Assembly: GCA_030407005.1 (NCBI GenBank)
Contig: JAUDYN010000001.1
Location: forward strand, 3,100,001-3,164,000
Direction: 5' to 3'
Source: Desarmillaria ectypa
Taxonomy: Eukaryota; Basidiomycota; Agaricomycetes; Agaricales; Physalacriaceae
Length of the DNA stretch: 64,000 nucleotides
The notes below the pieces were generated by a model. It saw nothing but the letters and a program-made list of their open reading frames with translations. It did not search any database and had not been told where the DNA came from. Of this stretch, positions 49,489 to 61,646 are shown in pieces (the first letter of the stretch is position 1; each line of letters begins with the position of its first letter). The position numbers were made by a program, and so were the translations under genes.

Positions 49489-52400
49489 ATGGCACTGCCC
49501 ATTATTCTCAGTTTATGTTTCTTGGTTCTGGTCAAGGGCCAGCCGTCGCCTGATGTCCAGGCGAGAATTTCAAAGGCTATTGCTGATGCAGCCTCCTCAC
49601 CAAAGCCCGACTACGCCTCGTTCGTGAACCCTTTCATAGGCACAGGTAATGTATCCCCTCAGGTTGGCGCGTGTCAAATGCTCATAGTCATACCCAGACA
49701 ACCAAGGCGACGTTTGGTAAATTAACGGTAAACAGAGATTGTAATTAGCGCTGATAGTAGTTCTCTAGTCCAGGAGCGTCTGTTCCCTTTGGCATGGTAT
49801 GAATGAACCGCTTTGATGCATCTCCAATGTAATTCTACCAACCAGGCCAAAATCACAACCGATATGACGGGCTATGCCCCTGCTGGTAAGCCTTTATGCT
49901 ACACTGTGAAATCGGCGTAACTCTAACGTAAATCTCAGGCTACATCACGGATGTTAACGAACGAATTAAAGGCTTTAGTCCTCTTCACGACAGCGGCACT
50001 GGCGCATCCGGTGAATATTCATTTTAATCTCACCCCATGACGATACCAACCAATTGCTAGGTGACTATGGCTTATTCGAAGTCATGCCATTGCTCTGTCC
50101 CGGTGGTTACCAGACCTGTACAACTCACTTCGACAAAAGGTTGCGGTCGCGTAAACCTAACACTGATGGTTAGTGCATCAAATATACGCGTCTATTGAGT
50201 TCTGATACCGATAATCCTTTAGAGGCTGCTCCCGGTTACTTTGCTTTGACGTTGGATAACAATATCACTATGGAAGCAACAGCCACCCGACGGGCTGGAT
50301 TGGAGAGGTTCACATTCCCATCTGGATCTAAGCCATACTTTGTTATTGACCTGGCGAACGATAATGCTGGAACGTTTGCGGGCGGGTCTATGGATATTGA
50401 TCCCAAGAAAGGGCGCATCACGATTGGTGGTCATTGGGGCCCAAGGTCACTATGAATATTTCTGCCAGGCACGCATAAGTGCTGAACGTCTTCATACAGT
50501 TTTGGCCCTTCACGATTCAACTACCAAGCGTTTGCTTGCTACGACATACTGTATGACGGCCATCAGAAGCTGGACGAGTATGGCATCTGGACAGCGGATG
50601 AGTGGGTGTAATCTTATACGTTGACCATACCATACTGAAATAGCCTTCCTAGTTACGGTATGGATGCGAAGGGTCTCGGTCAAACGCACCTTAATTTTTC
50701 TGTGAACCTCATTGGTGGATCTATTTATCAATCCGGCGCATTTTTCTCGTTTGCCGACACTCCAGAGAAGATACAGTTCCGTGTAGGCGTATCGTTCGTA
50801 TCTACAGAACAAGCGTGTGCCAATGCCGAATCCGAGATCGGTTCATCCTCCTTTGAAGACATCCTTGCACGGGCAAAAGCGTTGTGGAATGAGAAGTTGA
50901 GCAAAGTTGAAATCGACATTACGAACACTCCGGCGAATATTACTGAAATGCTGTACTCTTCACTCTATCGGGCCTCTTTGACTCCGGTGCGCTTCAATTT
51001 TAAGCTTATTTTTGCCCTTCTGAATTCTCTATAGAACAATGCAACCGGAGAAGGACAAGGATTGTTTGCCGATACCTCATCCTATTACTTCGATTCCTTG
51101 TACTGCAGGTGAGCCGTATCTGGTCCACTTCTTTCTTTACTGCATTTTGATGGCCAATCATCTTAGCTGGGATACTGTAGGTCCTCGTTATATCGCGATG
51201 ACAGAAGGTCTTGATGCCTTACCTAGTTCCGAACGTTTTTCCCTCTGTTGGGGCTTCATTCGCCTGTGGAATACGCACAAATCGTAGATACCTACATCGA
51301 TGGTTGGCGCAAGAATGGATGGATGCCTGAATGTCGCACAAATAACGTCCCAGGATATACTCAAGGCGGTCAGTCTATTGTCATCTCGCAGATTTTTGGT
51401 ACTTATTCTTGACTGCTTCAGGCTCTAGTGGCGACGTCATCGTCTCCCACTTCGCCATGAGCTACCATAATGAGGCAAAGGATCTGGGGATAGATTTGGA
51501 TGAGCTATTCTCAGCTGTGCTTACAGACGGTGATCTCAATCCTCCAGAGTGGAATACCCAAGGGCGACAAGTAAACGTATACAAGTAAGTCTTATCAGAG
51601 CGACTTGAAGGGGGATGCTGACACCATATAAGGCAGTACGGATACGTTCCTTTCGGCGTTCTTGATCCATCTAGCACCGGTCGACAAACAAGAGAGGCAA
51701 GCAGAACACTCGAGGTGAGTTGTGTGACATAGCATCATTATTGATCGGCAACCAACTTCCTCTGTTAGTATGTCTTCGAAGATTTCGGTATACGTCAAGT
51801 AGCTCTCCTGTTGGGGAATTCCGAGGAAGAAGAACGGTACTACAATCGCTCACTAGTATAATCCTTTCCTTTACCTTAAATCCTGTCGCTTATTATTTCT
51901 AGTTCTACCGCAACATTTGGGACCCTACCCTTACAAGTGATGGCTTTACAGGATTCATGCAGAAGCGTGCAATGAACGGAACCTTCATTTACAGTGATCC
52001 TATCAATTGCTCGCCAAGGGATCTGGGCTCGCGGTCGTGTTCTTTGCAACAGGACAATGTTAACGGTTTCTACGAATCCTCTGCTTGGGAGTACAGTTGG
52101 TTTGTGCCCCATGACACTGCCTATTTAATTGGCCTCATGGGCGGAAACGTAGGCTTTCCCCCTTTTTTAAGGCAGTTACATCATGCTAATTCTATGGGCG
52201 ACAGGAAACCTTCCTAAGCCGTCTTGATCACTTCTTCGATGTAAGATTCCATTTTGTCGTATCACTTGATGCACTAAAATGACCTACCTCATTATAGGGT
52301 GGCTACTACCTTGCGGGCAACGAACCATCGTTCCAGGTGTGTTGACCTACCATTGCGTCCCGTCGGGAAGATTACCTTTCTCGCTCCAGACACCCATTGG

Positions 52401-52997
52401 CTACCATTATGCTGATAAGCCAGCCCAATCCGTTGACCGAGTGCGAAAAGTCGTTTTCCAAAACTTCGGGATTAGTACGTCGTCCTTACACTGCGTCGAA
52501 CATCTGATTGAGGGTATAACAGCTGCGGCCGGTTTACCGGGCAACGATGACCAAGCAGCTATGGCCTCTTTATTGACGTTCCATCTTCTCGGTATTTATC
52601 CGGGTTAGTCGCATCTGCATGAGAATTGTCTTTTTCCAGTTAATAATGCCGAATTTTTTTTCTAGTTCCATCCACGACTGAATTCCTCATCCTCTCACCT
52701 TTCATTCCCAAGTACACCATTCACAACTCCTACCTTAACACCAGCACTACAGTTACGGTAGTCAACTATGACGCTAACTCTGTGCAGGAGACCATCCCTT
52801 CTGGCGTCCCTGCGTATGTGGCGAATGTCACTGTTAACGGAGAAGCAACCACGAGGTGTCATTTCGATTTCTTCGACACGTTCAGAGTTGGTGGCGACAT
52901 AGTCATCACTCTAACAGCGGATAAGGGCAGCGCAAACAGTTGCGAGGGTTCCCTACCCGCTAGTCTTTCCGCTGGAGGGTTCGGTAAGCCGAGATGA
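49489..52997 (+). CDS. Secreted GH92 alpha-mannosidase
   Basis: Glycoside hydrolase family 92, calcium-dependent exo-alpha-mannosidase, likely acting on alpha-1,2-mannosyl glycans. MALPIILSLCFLVLVKGQPS is a signal peptide. The N-terminal domain has DYASFVNPFIGTG, FGMAKITTDMTGYAPAGY-like exons, GFSPLHDSGTGA and GGYQTCTTHFDKR. The (alpha/alpha)6 domain includes MLYSSLYRASLTP, YCSWDT joined to FRTFFPLLGLHSPVEYAQIV, DTYIDGWRKNGWMPECRTNN, GSSGDVIVSHFAMSYHNEAK, and AWEYSWFVPHD. The family hallmark GLPGNDDQAAMASLLTFHLL supplies the catalytic aspartates. The C-terminal beta domain ends SLSAGGFGKPR at 52997. At least 15 introns of about 45-60 nt; every junction examined closes in frame, so the gene looks intact at about 790 residues. 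Potential N-glycosylation sites are numerous. Confidence 0.92.
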
Positions 52998-53923
52998 TTC
53001 CCTCCCTTGCTTTCAGGGTTGGGGATATATCTCCATTTGTTAATTTCTCCCTTACGAATCTGAGTGAGGTTTAAATTTGCGTCGGAAACAGTTGGTAGCG
53101 ATGATGTCTGTATATCACGACATATTCAAGTCTTGAATAATACTTAGGTCAATAGGATAATTCTTGGGATATGAAGTCACTCACATACGCCCACATCTGC
53201 AAGGAAGAATTTGAACAATAGTCTTTCACTTTCTGGAAGCATTGTTCGAAAACTGTCAAGTACGTCGGGTGTCAAGATGAACTGTCTCAACACATGGAGC
53301 ATTCTTCCGCCTCTGTCCATCATTAACCCCACTAGAAAAACAATATCTTCAAGATCCGATGCTAATCCGATACTGTTCCGGCGGTTTCTATATGTTCTTG
53401 TCCGCCAGCAGGAGATTACATGCAGCGTAACGAACGTGGTCAAGCTGTCGCATGTAAAGCACCAGGGAAGGAAGCGCCGTAGCATGATTGGTGGACATGT
53501 TGCAACAGATAGCTTCTAGGGGGTGCATGTAGGTAACATTGAGACGTGTAGCTGAAACTTACCGCACTGAAAATTCTTTAGACAGAGCAGGAGGTCCAAA
53601 GCGCGATCTTTGGGTGAGGAAATGGAAAAACGCGACGTTTACATCCAAACCCTAGCAACCGCTTACTCCTCCGCAACAACAGAAAAAGAAAAGACAATTC
53701 ATCTTTGTAAAGCGATTCGAACATTCAGTGATACTTCTGCCCCCGACGAAAATGGCAGGTACCTTCGCCTTTACAACGGCCTGAAATATGAGCCTCGGCG
53801 GCGTCATGAGACGCTCAGGAAGACGCTCCATCTTCCCGACCTTCTACAGAGCTTCCCATAGGAAATTTAAAGGAAACTGGGCGGGAAAGAGGCGGCCGAA
53901 GTTGGGAGTCCAAATTAGGATAG
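52998..53923. other. Unassigned region with three open frames
   Basis: About 925 bases. Opposed frames of 102 codons occur at 53177-53485 (minus) and 53211-53519 (plus). The minus one contains a plausible amphipathic stretch (DLEDIVFLVGLMMDRGGRML, then LPESERLLFKFFLADVGV), but no splice chain to a start could be built. A frame with ATG at 53622 ends at 53861 (MEKRDVYIQTLATAYSSATT...), 79 codons, also unrecognised. One of these may be a small gene or a decayed exon. Confidence 0.35.
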
Positions 53924-56916
53924 ATGGAATTGTTGGGCACGGTCACGACAGCTGGGAAGCTTGATCGGCCACCCCAGACCCACCTTTCTCTCTTTTCGAC
54001 TTCTACCTCGACGACAAGCCAGGCGCTGTACATGTCTCTGAGCAGGCTCTCTCCATCCCATCATGTCGACAGAGGACAAATTTCAAGGCGTAATATCCAT
54101 CTTTCATCGTCCGAACGAATTGCCAATGAACCAAGCGGAAGCCCGCGCCCTACGACGGTAAGCATCATGTAGATATATGCTCATTTATGTTGAAATGTGT
54201 GCAGCTAGGTATAGAGTCGGCTGTGATGCGTCTATTCGCGTCTACAAAGAAGTTGCTGGTAGCATTGACACAGTGGAGTTTGATGAAAGTGAACGAGGAC
54301 TATGTCAGCGATGTATACGTTCGGGTGGGAAATGACTTCCATGCTACTATGACAGCGTTTTCCCAGTTTAATGTCGACATGAGGTGAGTCTCACTTTTAT
54401 TGAATCAGCGATACCTGACCGTGGATAGTGAGTTTCTTTCTTTTCCAGTCGACTTGCGGAATGTCCTAGAGCAGTGTCTTGCTGAGGACCCCACACCCGA
54501 GAATCTCGAAGTATACCTTCCGACCGTGAAAAAGATTACCAATCTACTCTCTGGTCTGCACGTAAAGCAATCTGCTTGTCGTCGCCAGCTTTCCGACCAA
54601 CGACGGGGTTCTCAACATGACAGCCGAACAGACAGTCGCTCACCCCGCCGGCCGAACTCTCGCCTGAGCCCACTCTCAAGGAGCACTGCAGAGGATGGTG
54701 GAAGTCGGGGAAGTGCTCCCCCACCCAGCAGGAGGAATACCGAGAAAGTGTCCCGTGGCCCGCTCAGTCCCGTTGGGGAGGTTTCCTTTGAAAGCTTGTC
54801 ATACCCTGAACAGACATCCCACACGTCTCATAAATCATCGTCATCGCATCGCCCGCCCGTTCCATCTAAACCTCCTCCATTAGTCGGCTCTTCCCCCTCA
54901 AAGACTTCTCAACGAACTTCCACGACGGAGACGAGGCGTCACGCATACGTATGCTTACCGCGGCCGCCGTCTCCGGATGTCATTGTTGAGCCTCCGCGTC
55001 CGGAAAGCCAAGAGGATGCATCAAATAACAGCGACCTTCCGTCGACTGACACCGCGACTCCCGACGTGGTAGATTCACTTGTTGCTCTGAATCAAAGCGA
55101 TATTCTCGAACGCCGGGCTTCAAAGCGATACTCATCCTACAATATTTCTAAAATGGTTGACTCTACACGAGAAAAATTCATGGGCAAGACACGCTCCATG
55201 CTGGTCTCGCCTGCGTTGACGTCGAGGGAGCTGGCAGCTCTTGCTAATCTAGAAGATGACAGGGCTTCTCCTTCTCCCTCTTCTCCCGGTCCGCCTATGA
55301 GCCGAGGGTCCATTTTGTCTTCTCTTTCCCCTTCGCTCGGTGCAATTTTACAGTCACCAGCACGCCCAATATCCCCGTCAACCGCTCGTACACCCAATCG
55401 TACACCGGAACCACCGGAACGTCCTCCATCCCCGAAGAAACCATCAACTTCAATTCTCGGCCGAGGATATCCACCTATCTTGTCCAAGTTGACTATCTTC
55501 CTACAAGTCGACAAAGAAGTGAAAAAAACCGTAATAGAGCCTGGTCTGTCATTGCCTTCGATTCGAATGCTATTCGTCGACCGTTTCTCCTACAATCCCG
55601 GTGCTGATAATTTCCCCGCCATCTATATTCGCGATCCTTCAAGTGGTGTACGGTACCAACTAGAAGATGTGAACGAGATTCAAGAAAAATGTTTACTTTC
55701 CTTGAATATCGAACGTGAGCACTGACAGTATTTTGAAGTTGAAATATCGTCTAACACGCTGCATGTAGCCCTCAACCAGGTTAAACAGCACATGGATACA
55801 CAGATTTCGACCTTATCTCAGGATATGAAAGAGTTGAAATCTGCTGTCAACAGAATTAGTACACAGTCCCTCATGTACAGCCCCATAGCTGAGAGTGCTC
55901 CCTCGACTCCCCCACCAGTTTCCGCTCGCCTGTCACGGTTCACTGGCTCAAGCTTCTTCCCCGCCACTCCACCTCAGACTCCTTCCACCTCTAGTCAAGC
56001 GTTGAAACCGCAATTGACGTCTGTCGAATATCCTCCGCGCGCCATAGCCGAACTCAGGACCCAGTTTGACGAAGTACAATCCCTACGGAGGGATCTGGGC
56101 GTCATGAGACAGCTCTACACTGATTTCATGAAACAAACCAAGGATTCTTTGAACACTCTCCGTACGCAGACTCAAACCGTGAAGCAACTAGCAAATGAAA
56201 ATGTTGGTGGCGACCGTGCTATTGTCGACGCTGGCAAGAAGGCTCTCGATTCTCGGAGTCAGAATATTTTGACAGAGGTGGAGAGGCTGCAGGATGCGAT
56301 TGATGCCGTGAAGGCCGACGTATTGAAGAGACATATAACCCCCAAGCCGCAGTATATGAAGTCGATCAGGAAGGATGCAGATGCGGCGGCATCTGAGCTG
56401 GAGAGCCTCAAAGAGCATCTCGTGACGATCAAGCCTATGTGGAAGAAGACGTGGCGAGAAGAGCTGCAGAATATCGTTGAGGAGCAAGAGTTCCTCAATC
56501 ATAACGAGGAGCTCCTCAGTGACCTTCTGGAGGATCATAAAGCTTTGGGAGAAGTCCTGGGTCATCTAGAGCAGGTCGTTACTATGGGATCACACAGGGG
56601 ACGAGGACGCTTTCCTGTGGTCCGCACGGAGGGCAAGGGTGATCTGGGCAACGTGCTGCTGCAGATACGAGGTGCGGCTATAGACCCGGAGAAGCGTCTG
56701 AAAGCCATAGAGGAGAGCCAGAAGAATCGAGAGAAAGAGATGGCCAAGAATCGGGCAGACGACGATCTACAAGCCAAGCTGACAGAGTTTGTTGGTGGGA
56801 AGAAGCTGAAACTTACGGGTGGGGTGGAGGAAGTGGAGCGGCTGAGGCAAAAGCGGAGTGATCAGGCATTAACGACCATGTTCAATGGCGCTCGGGCGGG
56901 TTTGAGCAGTCCTTGA
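53924..56916 (+). CDS. BUD6: Bud6/AIP3 actin-interacting polarity factor
   Basis: Formin co-activator that organises actin cables at sites of polar growth and septation. ATG at 53924 (an internal ATG at 54032 is possible). After the intron 54158-54204 the N-terminal AIP3 region reads ESAVMRLFASTKKLLVALTQ, then WSLMKVNEDYVSDVYVRVGN and DFHATMTAFSQFNVDM; a second intron leads to FPVDLRNVLEQCLAEDPTPE and LPTVKKITNLLSGL. About 350 disordered Ser/Pro residues follow. A structured block (LTIFLQVDKEVKKTVIEPGL; IRMLFVDRFSYNPGADNFPA) precedes an intron at about 55715-55768. The C-terminal AIP3 coiled-coil core has QHMDTQISTLSQDMKELKSA, AIAELRTQFDEVQSLRRDLG, MRQLYTDFMKQTKDSLNTLR, LESLKEHLVTIKPMWKKTWR and EELQNIVEEQEFLNHNEELL. 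About 950 residues. Confidence 0.92.
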
Positions 56917-57707
56917 CCTCTCGCATTTCTTCTGTGCGATGTTAAAATCATTGTAGCGATTTCTTGGTTATACCGGTACATATGTAGATTTGCTTATCTA
57001 GTCGGACATTTGTATATCCTCGGACTATTGTATATTCTAGGATCGTGCTCCTATGTAACACCTAATCTCGTAGTATGTTTTCAGTAGCTAGCGTTGGTAG
57101 CAAATTGGTAGTCAATATGTTGTATTGTGCAAGACGAGGCAGGGCAGGACCCTCGATAATAGCCTAACAACCTAGATCGGAAAAAGTCCAAATCTCTGTG
57201 ACCATGTCCGAAACTTTTTTCATGAAAATATCTGAAAATGACTGAAATCTAACCTAAGTTCGCGTAACATTTTTTTTCGTTGTCCGAAATTTCGTTCTGG
57301 GTTTCTGAATGCCCCAAAATGTCCGAAAGGCACAGAGTATTGATTTTCTGCTGTTTACATGTCTAATACGGTCGTCAATCATCTTCGGCCATCTTTACCA
57401 TTGAAATGGCAGCGGTTTGACACTGGTGTAGGAAAAGTAGCTAGGGGCTTCAAGAAACTGCGTGCCTTTCAGGGCCTGCGTTTGAGGGCTTCCGACTCCC
57501 AAATCCGCGAATCCGACCTGGGATCCGGGGCCAAAAAGTACGTTTCATGACCGTTTTCTGATCTAGGATATAAGGACATTATCGGGGTTCCCGGCAGGGC
57601 TACTTCTAAAATTTGATCTTGCGCGCTGTTTCGCCCTAAATTTAGGTTCCTACATAGCACTTTGCACTGGTTTCATTTGTCACCTTTCACTTCCTCCCAC
57701 AACAACG
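56917..57707. other. Intergenic stretch with three copies of a 9-bp word
   Basis: About 790 bases. TGTCCGAAA occurs at 57205-57213, 57281-57289 and 57320-57328. AT-rich runs (TTTTTTCAT, TTTTTTTTCG) lie nearby. One 63-codon frame at 57359-57550 is not recognised. The last 60 bases, rich in C and T, are the likely leader of the next gene. Confidence 0.4.
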
Positions 57708-59050
57708 ATGTCGAACACTCCCCCTCCAGCCTCTTCTAGCGCTTCCTCTGGAATTCAGCTCGCTCGCGACGCAGAGCTTCTTATTCAAGACTTCTTGCCT
57801 GACTTAAGCTCATCTAACGAATATACTGGTCCTTCCAGCGGCATTCCGCTACCTCTTTGTATCCCACAAATCGCCACTAAATTCGATTCTCCCTTCTCTC
57901 GCGGCTACAACGATGTGTTATCGGAGGCTGTGGGCATACCTCAGGCTGAGTTTTTGTCTTTCATCGACGGTCTGAACCTCGCTATGACTGCGAGTCCACC
58001 ACTTCGTGTCGTGGACACGGCGGGTATGATCATTGGTCTCATGTCGGTTCCCCGATTCAATTGTATACCTTCATTATAAGACTAACAATCTCATTCCTAG
58101 ACCATATCATTGGACAATAATAGCTGGCATTGCAATGCAAACCGCCGCCCAGACCGGGATGCGCGTCCTATCGAAAACCCTGACGGACCGTTACCTGCGC
58201 GCGGCCAATCAACGCTTGTTCAAACCGCGAGGCCTTTCCGTTCGCTTGTGTACTACAAATGCCATGATGAGGCTCATCTCCGGCGAAGGCAGGGAAGCAC
58301 CTAAAATATCCATGATGAACAAAGTCGGTCGAACGGCAGGTACCATCCTGCTCTGGCTCCCAATTCCTTTCAGTAGCCGTATCGTGCGCCGCATCGCTGA
58401 TAAACGCGAGAAGATTGCACCTTCCGAGGGCTCTAAAAGAATCTCGTGCTTCGACGACGGCTTCAACTTGTCGAAGGTCTAGCACTCCCGCTGGAGCTTG
58501 ATGACATACCTCCCCCTGAGAAACCGGAGGGTATGATGGACAAGATGAATGCATATGGAGTTAAGTTCGACAAGTATAGGAATAACAAGAAGGAGAAGAA
58601 AAACGAGACACGACGCAGGGAGCTGGCCCGCTTAGAAGCAGGCGGTTCTGATCTCAGCCGGTTGGAAAGGCTGAGGCGTATGAGGATAGAGTATAACAAG
58701 AGACGAAGCGGTCTGATAAGCGGGATCATCGGGCCGAAGGAATCTAAGCTAGAGAGGCGAGTCGCGAATGCCGACCTTCTTGAGCACTGGGGCACTGATA
58801 AGATTGTCTGGATCGTCATAATAAACGAAGAGAAAGGTGAACACACATTTATCTACTTAAAAACCCCAGTTTTGTTTAATGGTCGCCAGATCGAGAAATC
58901 GAAGGAATTGAAATCGCGGATAGTCTTGAGGACGAAGAACACATCGATGACAGGGTGTGGAATGATGTTATGACTTTAGAGCGGGATGAATTAGACGAGG
59001 AGTTGTTAATGGAGGCAGAAGAAAAGAACCCGAAATCCAGTACAAAATAA
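57708..59050 (+). CDS. Conserved fungal protein of unknown function, with a frame anomaly
   Basis: Starts MSNTPPPASSSASSGIQLAR. Recognisable blocks: SPFSRGYNDVLSEAVGIPQA, EFLSFIDGLNLAMTASPPLR and VVDTAGMIIGL; an intron (GTCGGTTCC...TTCCTAG); PYHWTIIAGIAMQTAAQTGM, RVLSKTLTDRYLRAANQRLF and KPRGLSVRLCTTNAMMRLIS. This pattern recurs in uncharacterised proteins of many filamentous fungi. Around 58383-58446 the frame must shift: the upstream frame runs PFSSRIVRRIADKREK to a stop, and the downstream one begins LRRRLQLVEGLALPLELDDI. Either an intron GTGCGCC...CTAAAAG (about 56 nt) is removed or a small indel broke the gene. The C-terminus is charged (KKEKKNETRRRELARLE); a last intron joins EEK to an acidic tail ending NPKSSTK. 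Confidence 0.7.
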
Positions 59051-59443
59051 AGACGGGCTTTCGGGGGTTTGGAAATGAGGTATAATATCTTGGATATTAC
59101 AAGAATCATATGCAGTGATATGTCAACTGTGGAGGTCTTGACCGTTCTTCGCAGAGGTGTCTGTATAAGTATTAATCCCCTTTTCCAACCCGAGTCATCA
59201 CATGGTGGTGGGCCTATGTCCGACCTATGCAACCTCTTGGATTAATATACATGCGAGTAATGAAAGAGTATCACTTGAAACATCATTGCTTCCATATGCA
59301 CCAATATATCGAGCTTCAAAAAGGGTCAAAGTTCTGCAAAATGGAATTCTGGCTTAAAACTTCCAGATTTCAACCCATTGGACTTCCTGGAGAGTAGAAA
59401 TCCGAAAAATAAAGTCCCTGGGTCACGGAACTGTGCAAAAATA
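59051..59443. other. Spacer between the conserved unknown gene and the tRNA gene
   Basis: About 390 bases containing the 3' end of the preceding gene. A minus-strand frame at 58876-59232 is mostly a shadow of the upstream gene. No repeat or RNA was recognised except the tRNA terminator next to 59441. Confidence 0.4.
59436..59441 (-). terminator. RNA polymerase III terminator of the tRNA-Met gene
   Basis: Five thymidines on the transcribed-sense minus strand (AAAAA at 59437-59441 on the plus strand), a few bases after the discriminator base. Confidence 0.7.
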
Positions 59444-59549
59444 TGCCCCCTGCAAGGCTCGAACTTGCGACCTCGAGATTGCCGGACGGTGTAATCATCC
59501 TCATACCAGAATATGAGACTCGCGCTCTAGCCAACTGAGCCAAGGAGGC
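59444..59549 (-). tRNA. tRNA-Met(CAT), elongator type, with a 32-nt intron
   Basis: Read on the minus strand from 59549: acceptor GCCTCCT, TG, D stem GCTC/GAGC, anticodon stem CGAGT, loop CTCATA with anticodon CAT. An intron of 32 nt (59511-59480) lies after position 37, the canonical place for nuclear tRNA introns. Then A38 and TCTCG complete the anticodon arm, with the U31-U39 mismatch also found in yeast elongator tRNA-Met. The variable loop is AGGTC, the T arm GCAAG TTCGAGC CTTGC, the acceptor AGGGGGC and discriminator A73. The B box GTTCGAGCC is good. A TTTTT run directly follows (59441-59437 on the other strand), the RNA polymerase III terminator. Confidence 0.92.
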
Positions 59550-61646
59550 ATGGTTAATTGGAGGAAATAGCTATATAAATCCCTTTAATTTCGGAGCTTG
59601 AAACTCGACAACGGATCTTTCGTCCATCTTATGCTTCCCTCAGTCTTCACCCCTTTCGTAAGACTGACTCTGGGTTGGCTCTACAAACTGTGTCATACAG
59701 AACGGACGGGATACCGTACCAGTCCCTGGAATTCCACTTAAAACATACGCGTGCTGAAGTTCATAACCCGAAGCTAATGCTATGCAATGTATTGGTATGA
59801 AAGCCCCAAACCAACCTTGGCGTATCTCATTTCTGAGATCAAAGGACGACATCCGAAATTTGCTTACGTCCATGTTATTGAACCGCGTGTGAATGGCACG
59901 AGGGCCCGAAACGAGGGGGACTTCACTTTGCAGATGGAGAATGATTTCATATAGGACATCTGAGCCCCAAATATCGGCTGTCGGGTAGGAGCGCGTCACC
60001 GCCGTTACAGCCGCCGATGAGAAGAATGATATAATTACTTTAAGAAGACATTTCCTAGGTAACCTTCTTCGTGTCTAAAACCTTAATACTGATGGGAGTT
60101 TTCAGCCTGACATGATATACTGGCTAAAGAAAGACGCACGTCGTAACGCACACAATAGATCGACTTTCTATCTACCAGGGAACGTTGCCAAGGGATACAC
60201 GGACTACCCTTTTGCCAGAGAGGTGCATGTAAAAGAACGGAGATGATTCACATATTCTTCCGGTCGGTCGCAATTGTCATCGGAGATGACCAAACAGGTG
60301 GTAGCTGGCTGTCAGTCCGAACTATGTGGTGCTGTTGGTAAGTTTAAAGTATAGAAATTTTAGAGGGGTAACTTTAGAATGTAGATTAGCCACCGCTCGG
60401 GCCGACGTCATATACAGTGGTTTGGTCAAGTTTCAATATAGCCTTTCATACAATTTCAAACGTACGCTTGAGGCCGTGTGGGAGGAGATATAGTCGAGTA
60501 CGTATCTTCGCACACAGGGCCACAATATTGAATTCATGCTCCAGTAGAATGAGCCATTGCTGAATTCATTCGGGAGCGATTATGGAAGGCCATAGAAACA
60601 TTTTTCGATGACGGGCTCAATTGCTCTGGCGAAGAACAGTTAGGTGGAGAGTGTGGCGTAGCTCGAGAGGTCAGTATTGAGCGTAGCGGCTAGCTTTAGA
60701 AGACTAGGTGGCATTCCCGCCTCCACTGAAGAAATTCTTCGGTGAATTAACGCTAGCGCACAACATGCCATCAAAAGTGATTCTGATTCAAGATGGATAA
60801 CGGCGGGGGGCCGGGCATCAAGGATTTCCGGCCCCACTGGGGAATTGCGGAGCTGATTTGAATTCAAACTCCAAAAAAAAAAAAAAGTTCTTGGATTGTC
60901 TTTACCCGTTTCTTATACAGAAAAAGAATGTTTCTGATACGACTCAGAGCCGGATACGTAGACATTACATGTCTCACGATCATGAAAGAGCTCGAGTCCC
61001 GCCCGCGGGATTACAGCCCTGGCGCTGTTTGTCGATTAGCGAAGTGAAGTAAGTATAAATGGCAAAGGAGTGAAACTTGCATACAAGTGGAGCGAGAAAG
61101 ACATAACATACGTTCATTCCCAAATCTGACTCACTCATACACTACGGAGAAGTCAAATGCTGGCGACCTCTGAGCAGGTAGCAAACGAAAGTATGTTCAC
61201 GGTACCAGAAGCGGTCATATGATCACTCCACGTCTGAAGTAAGAGCTAGGGGGAAAATCACGGAAACACATACGAAATGCTGGGGAAAGCGACTCGCCTT
61301 GAATTGTCGAGCCAAGGGGATGATGTCTCGACGTCACTGATAAGAACTTACGTTCATCCCCCTTTTCGGGTTGCGGGGAACCGCGTTATCAGCGTTACAT
61401 TCGATGACGACGCGCAAATCCCCCGGTCGCCGTGCCTACGAATAAGCAAAAGATGAAGCAAATTGTACGGTCGGAAGTCATGCATGTGTATATGCATTGT
61501 AACTAACATACATGAACAACAATAATTGATAGGAAAAGATAGTACTTAGTCCGGTCGTATGATACGTGAGTAAACGTGGCGGTACACTAGTGTAAGACTG
61601 AATAGATATGAATGATGATAAACCATGCTACGAAAACAAATATGCA
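59550..61646. other. 2.1-kb gene-poor stretch with a possible gene remnant
   Basis: A minus-strand frame ending at 59640 begins near 60060 without an ATG. It reads LKVIISFFSSAAVTAVTRSY, which looks like the end of a signal peptide, then PTADIWGSDVLYEIILHLQS and a possible intron at GTAAGC after NNMD. It may be a remnant of a secreted-protein gene, but the family is not recognised. A 15-base poly-A tract lies at about 60873-60887. Downstream to 61646 only short unrecognised frames occur; the last part lies downstream of the alpha-crystallin gene. Confidence 0.4.

Noticed and set aside
53177..53519. Two overlapping 102-codon frames on opposite strands
   Set aside because: Neither has a recognised family or workable splice chain; mutual overlap makes at least one accidental. 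Left as an unassigned region.
60873..60887. 15-base poly-A tract as a retroposon tail
   Set aside because: No target-site duplication, no LINE or SINE body and no tRNA-like boxes in good order were found upstream.
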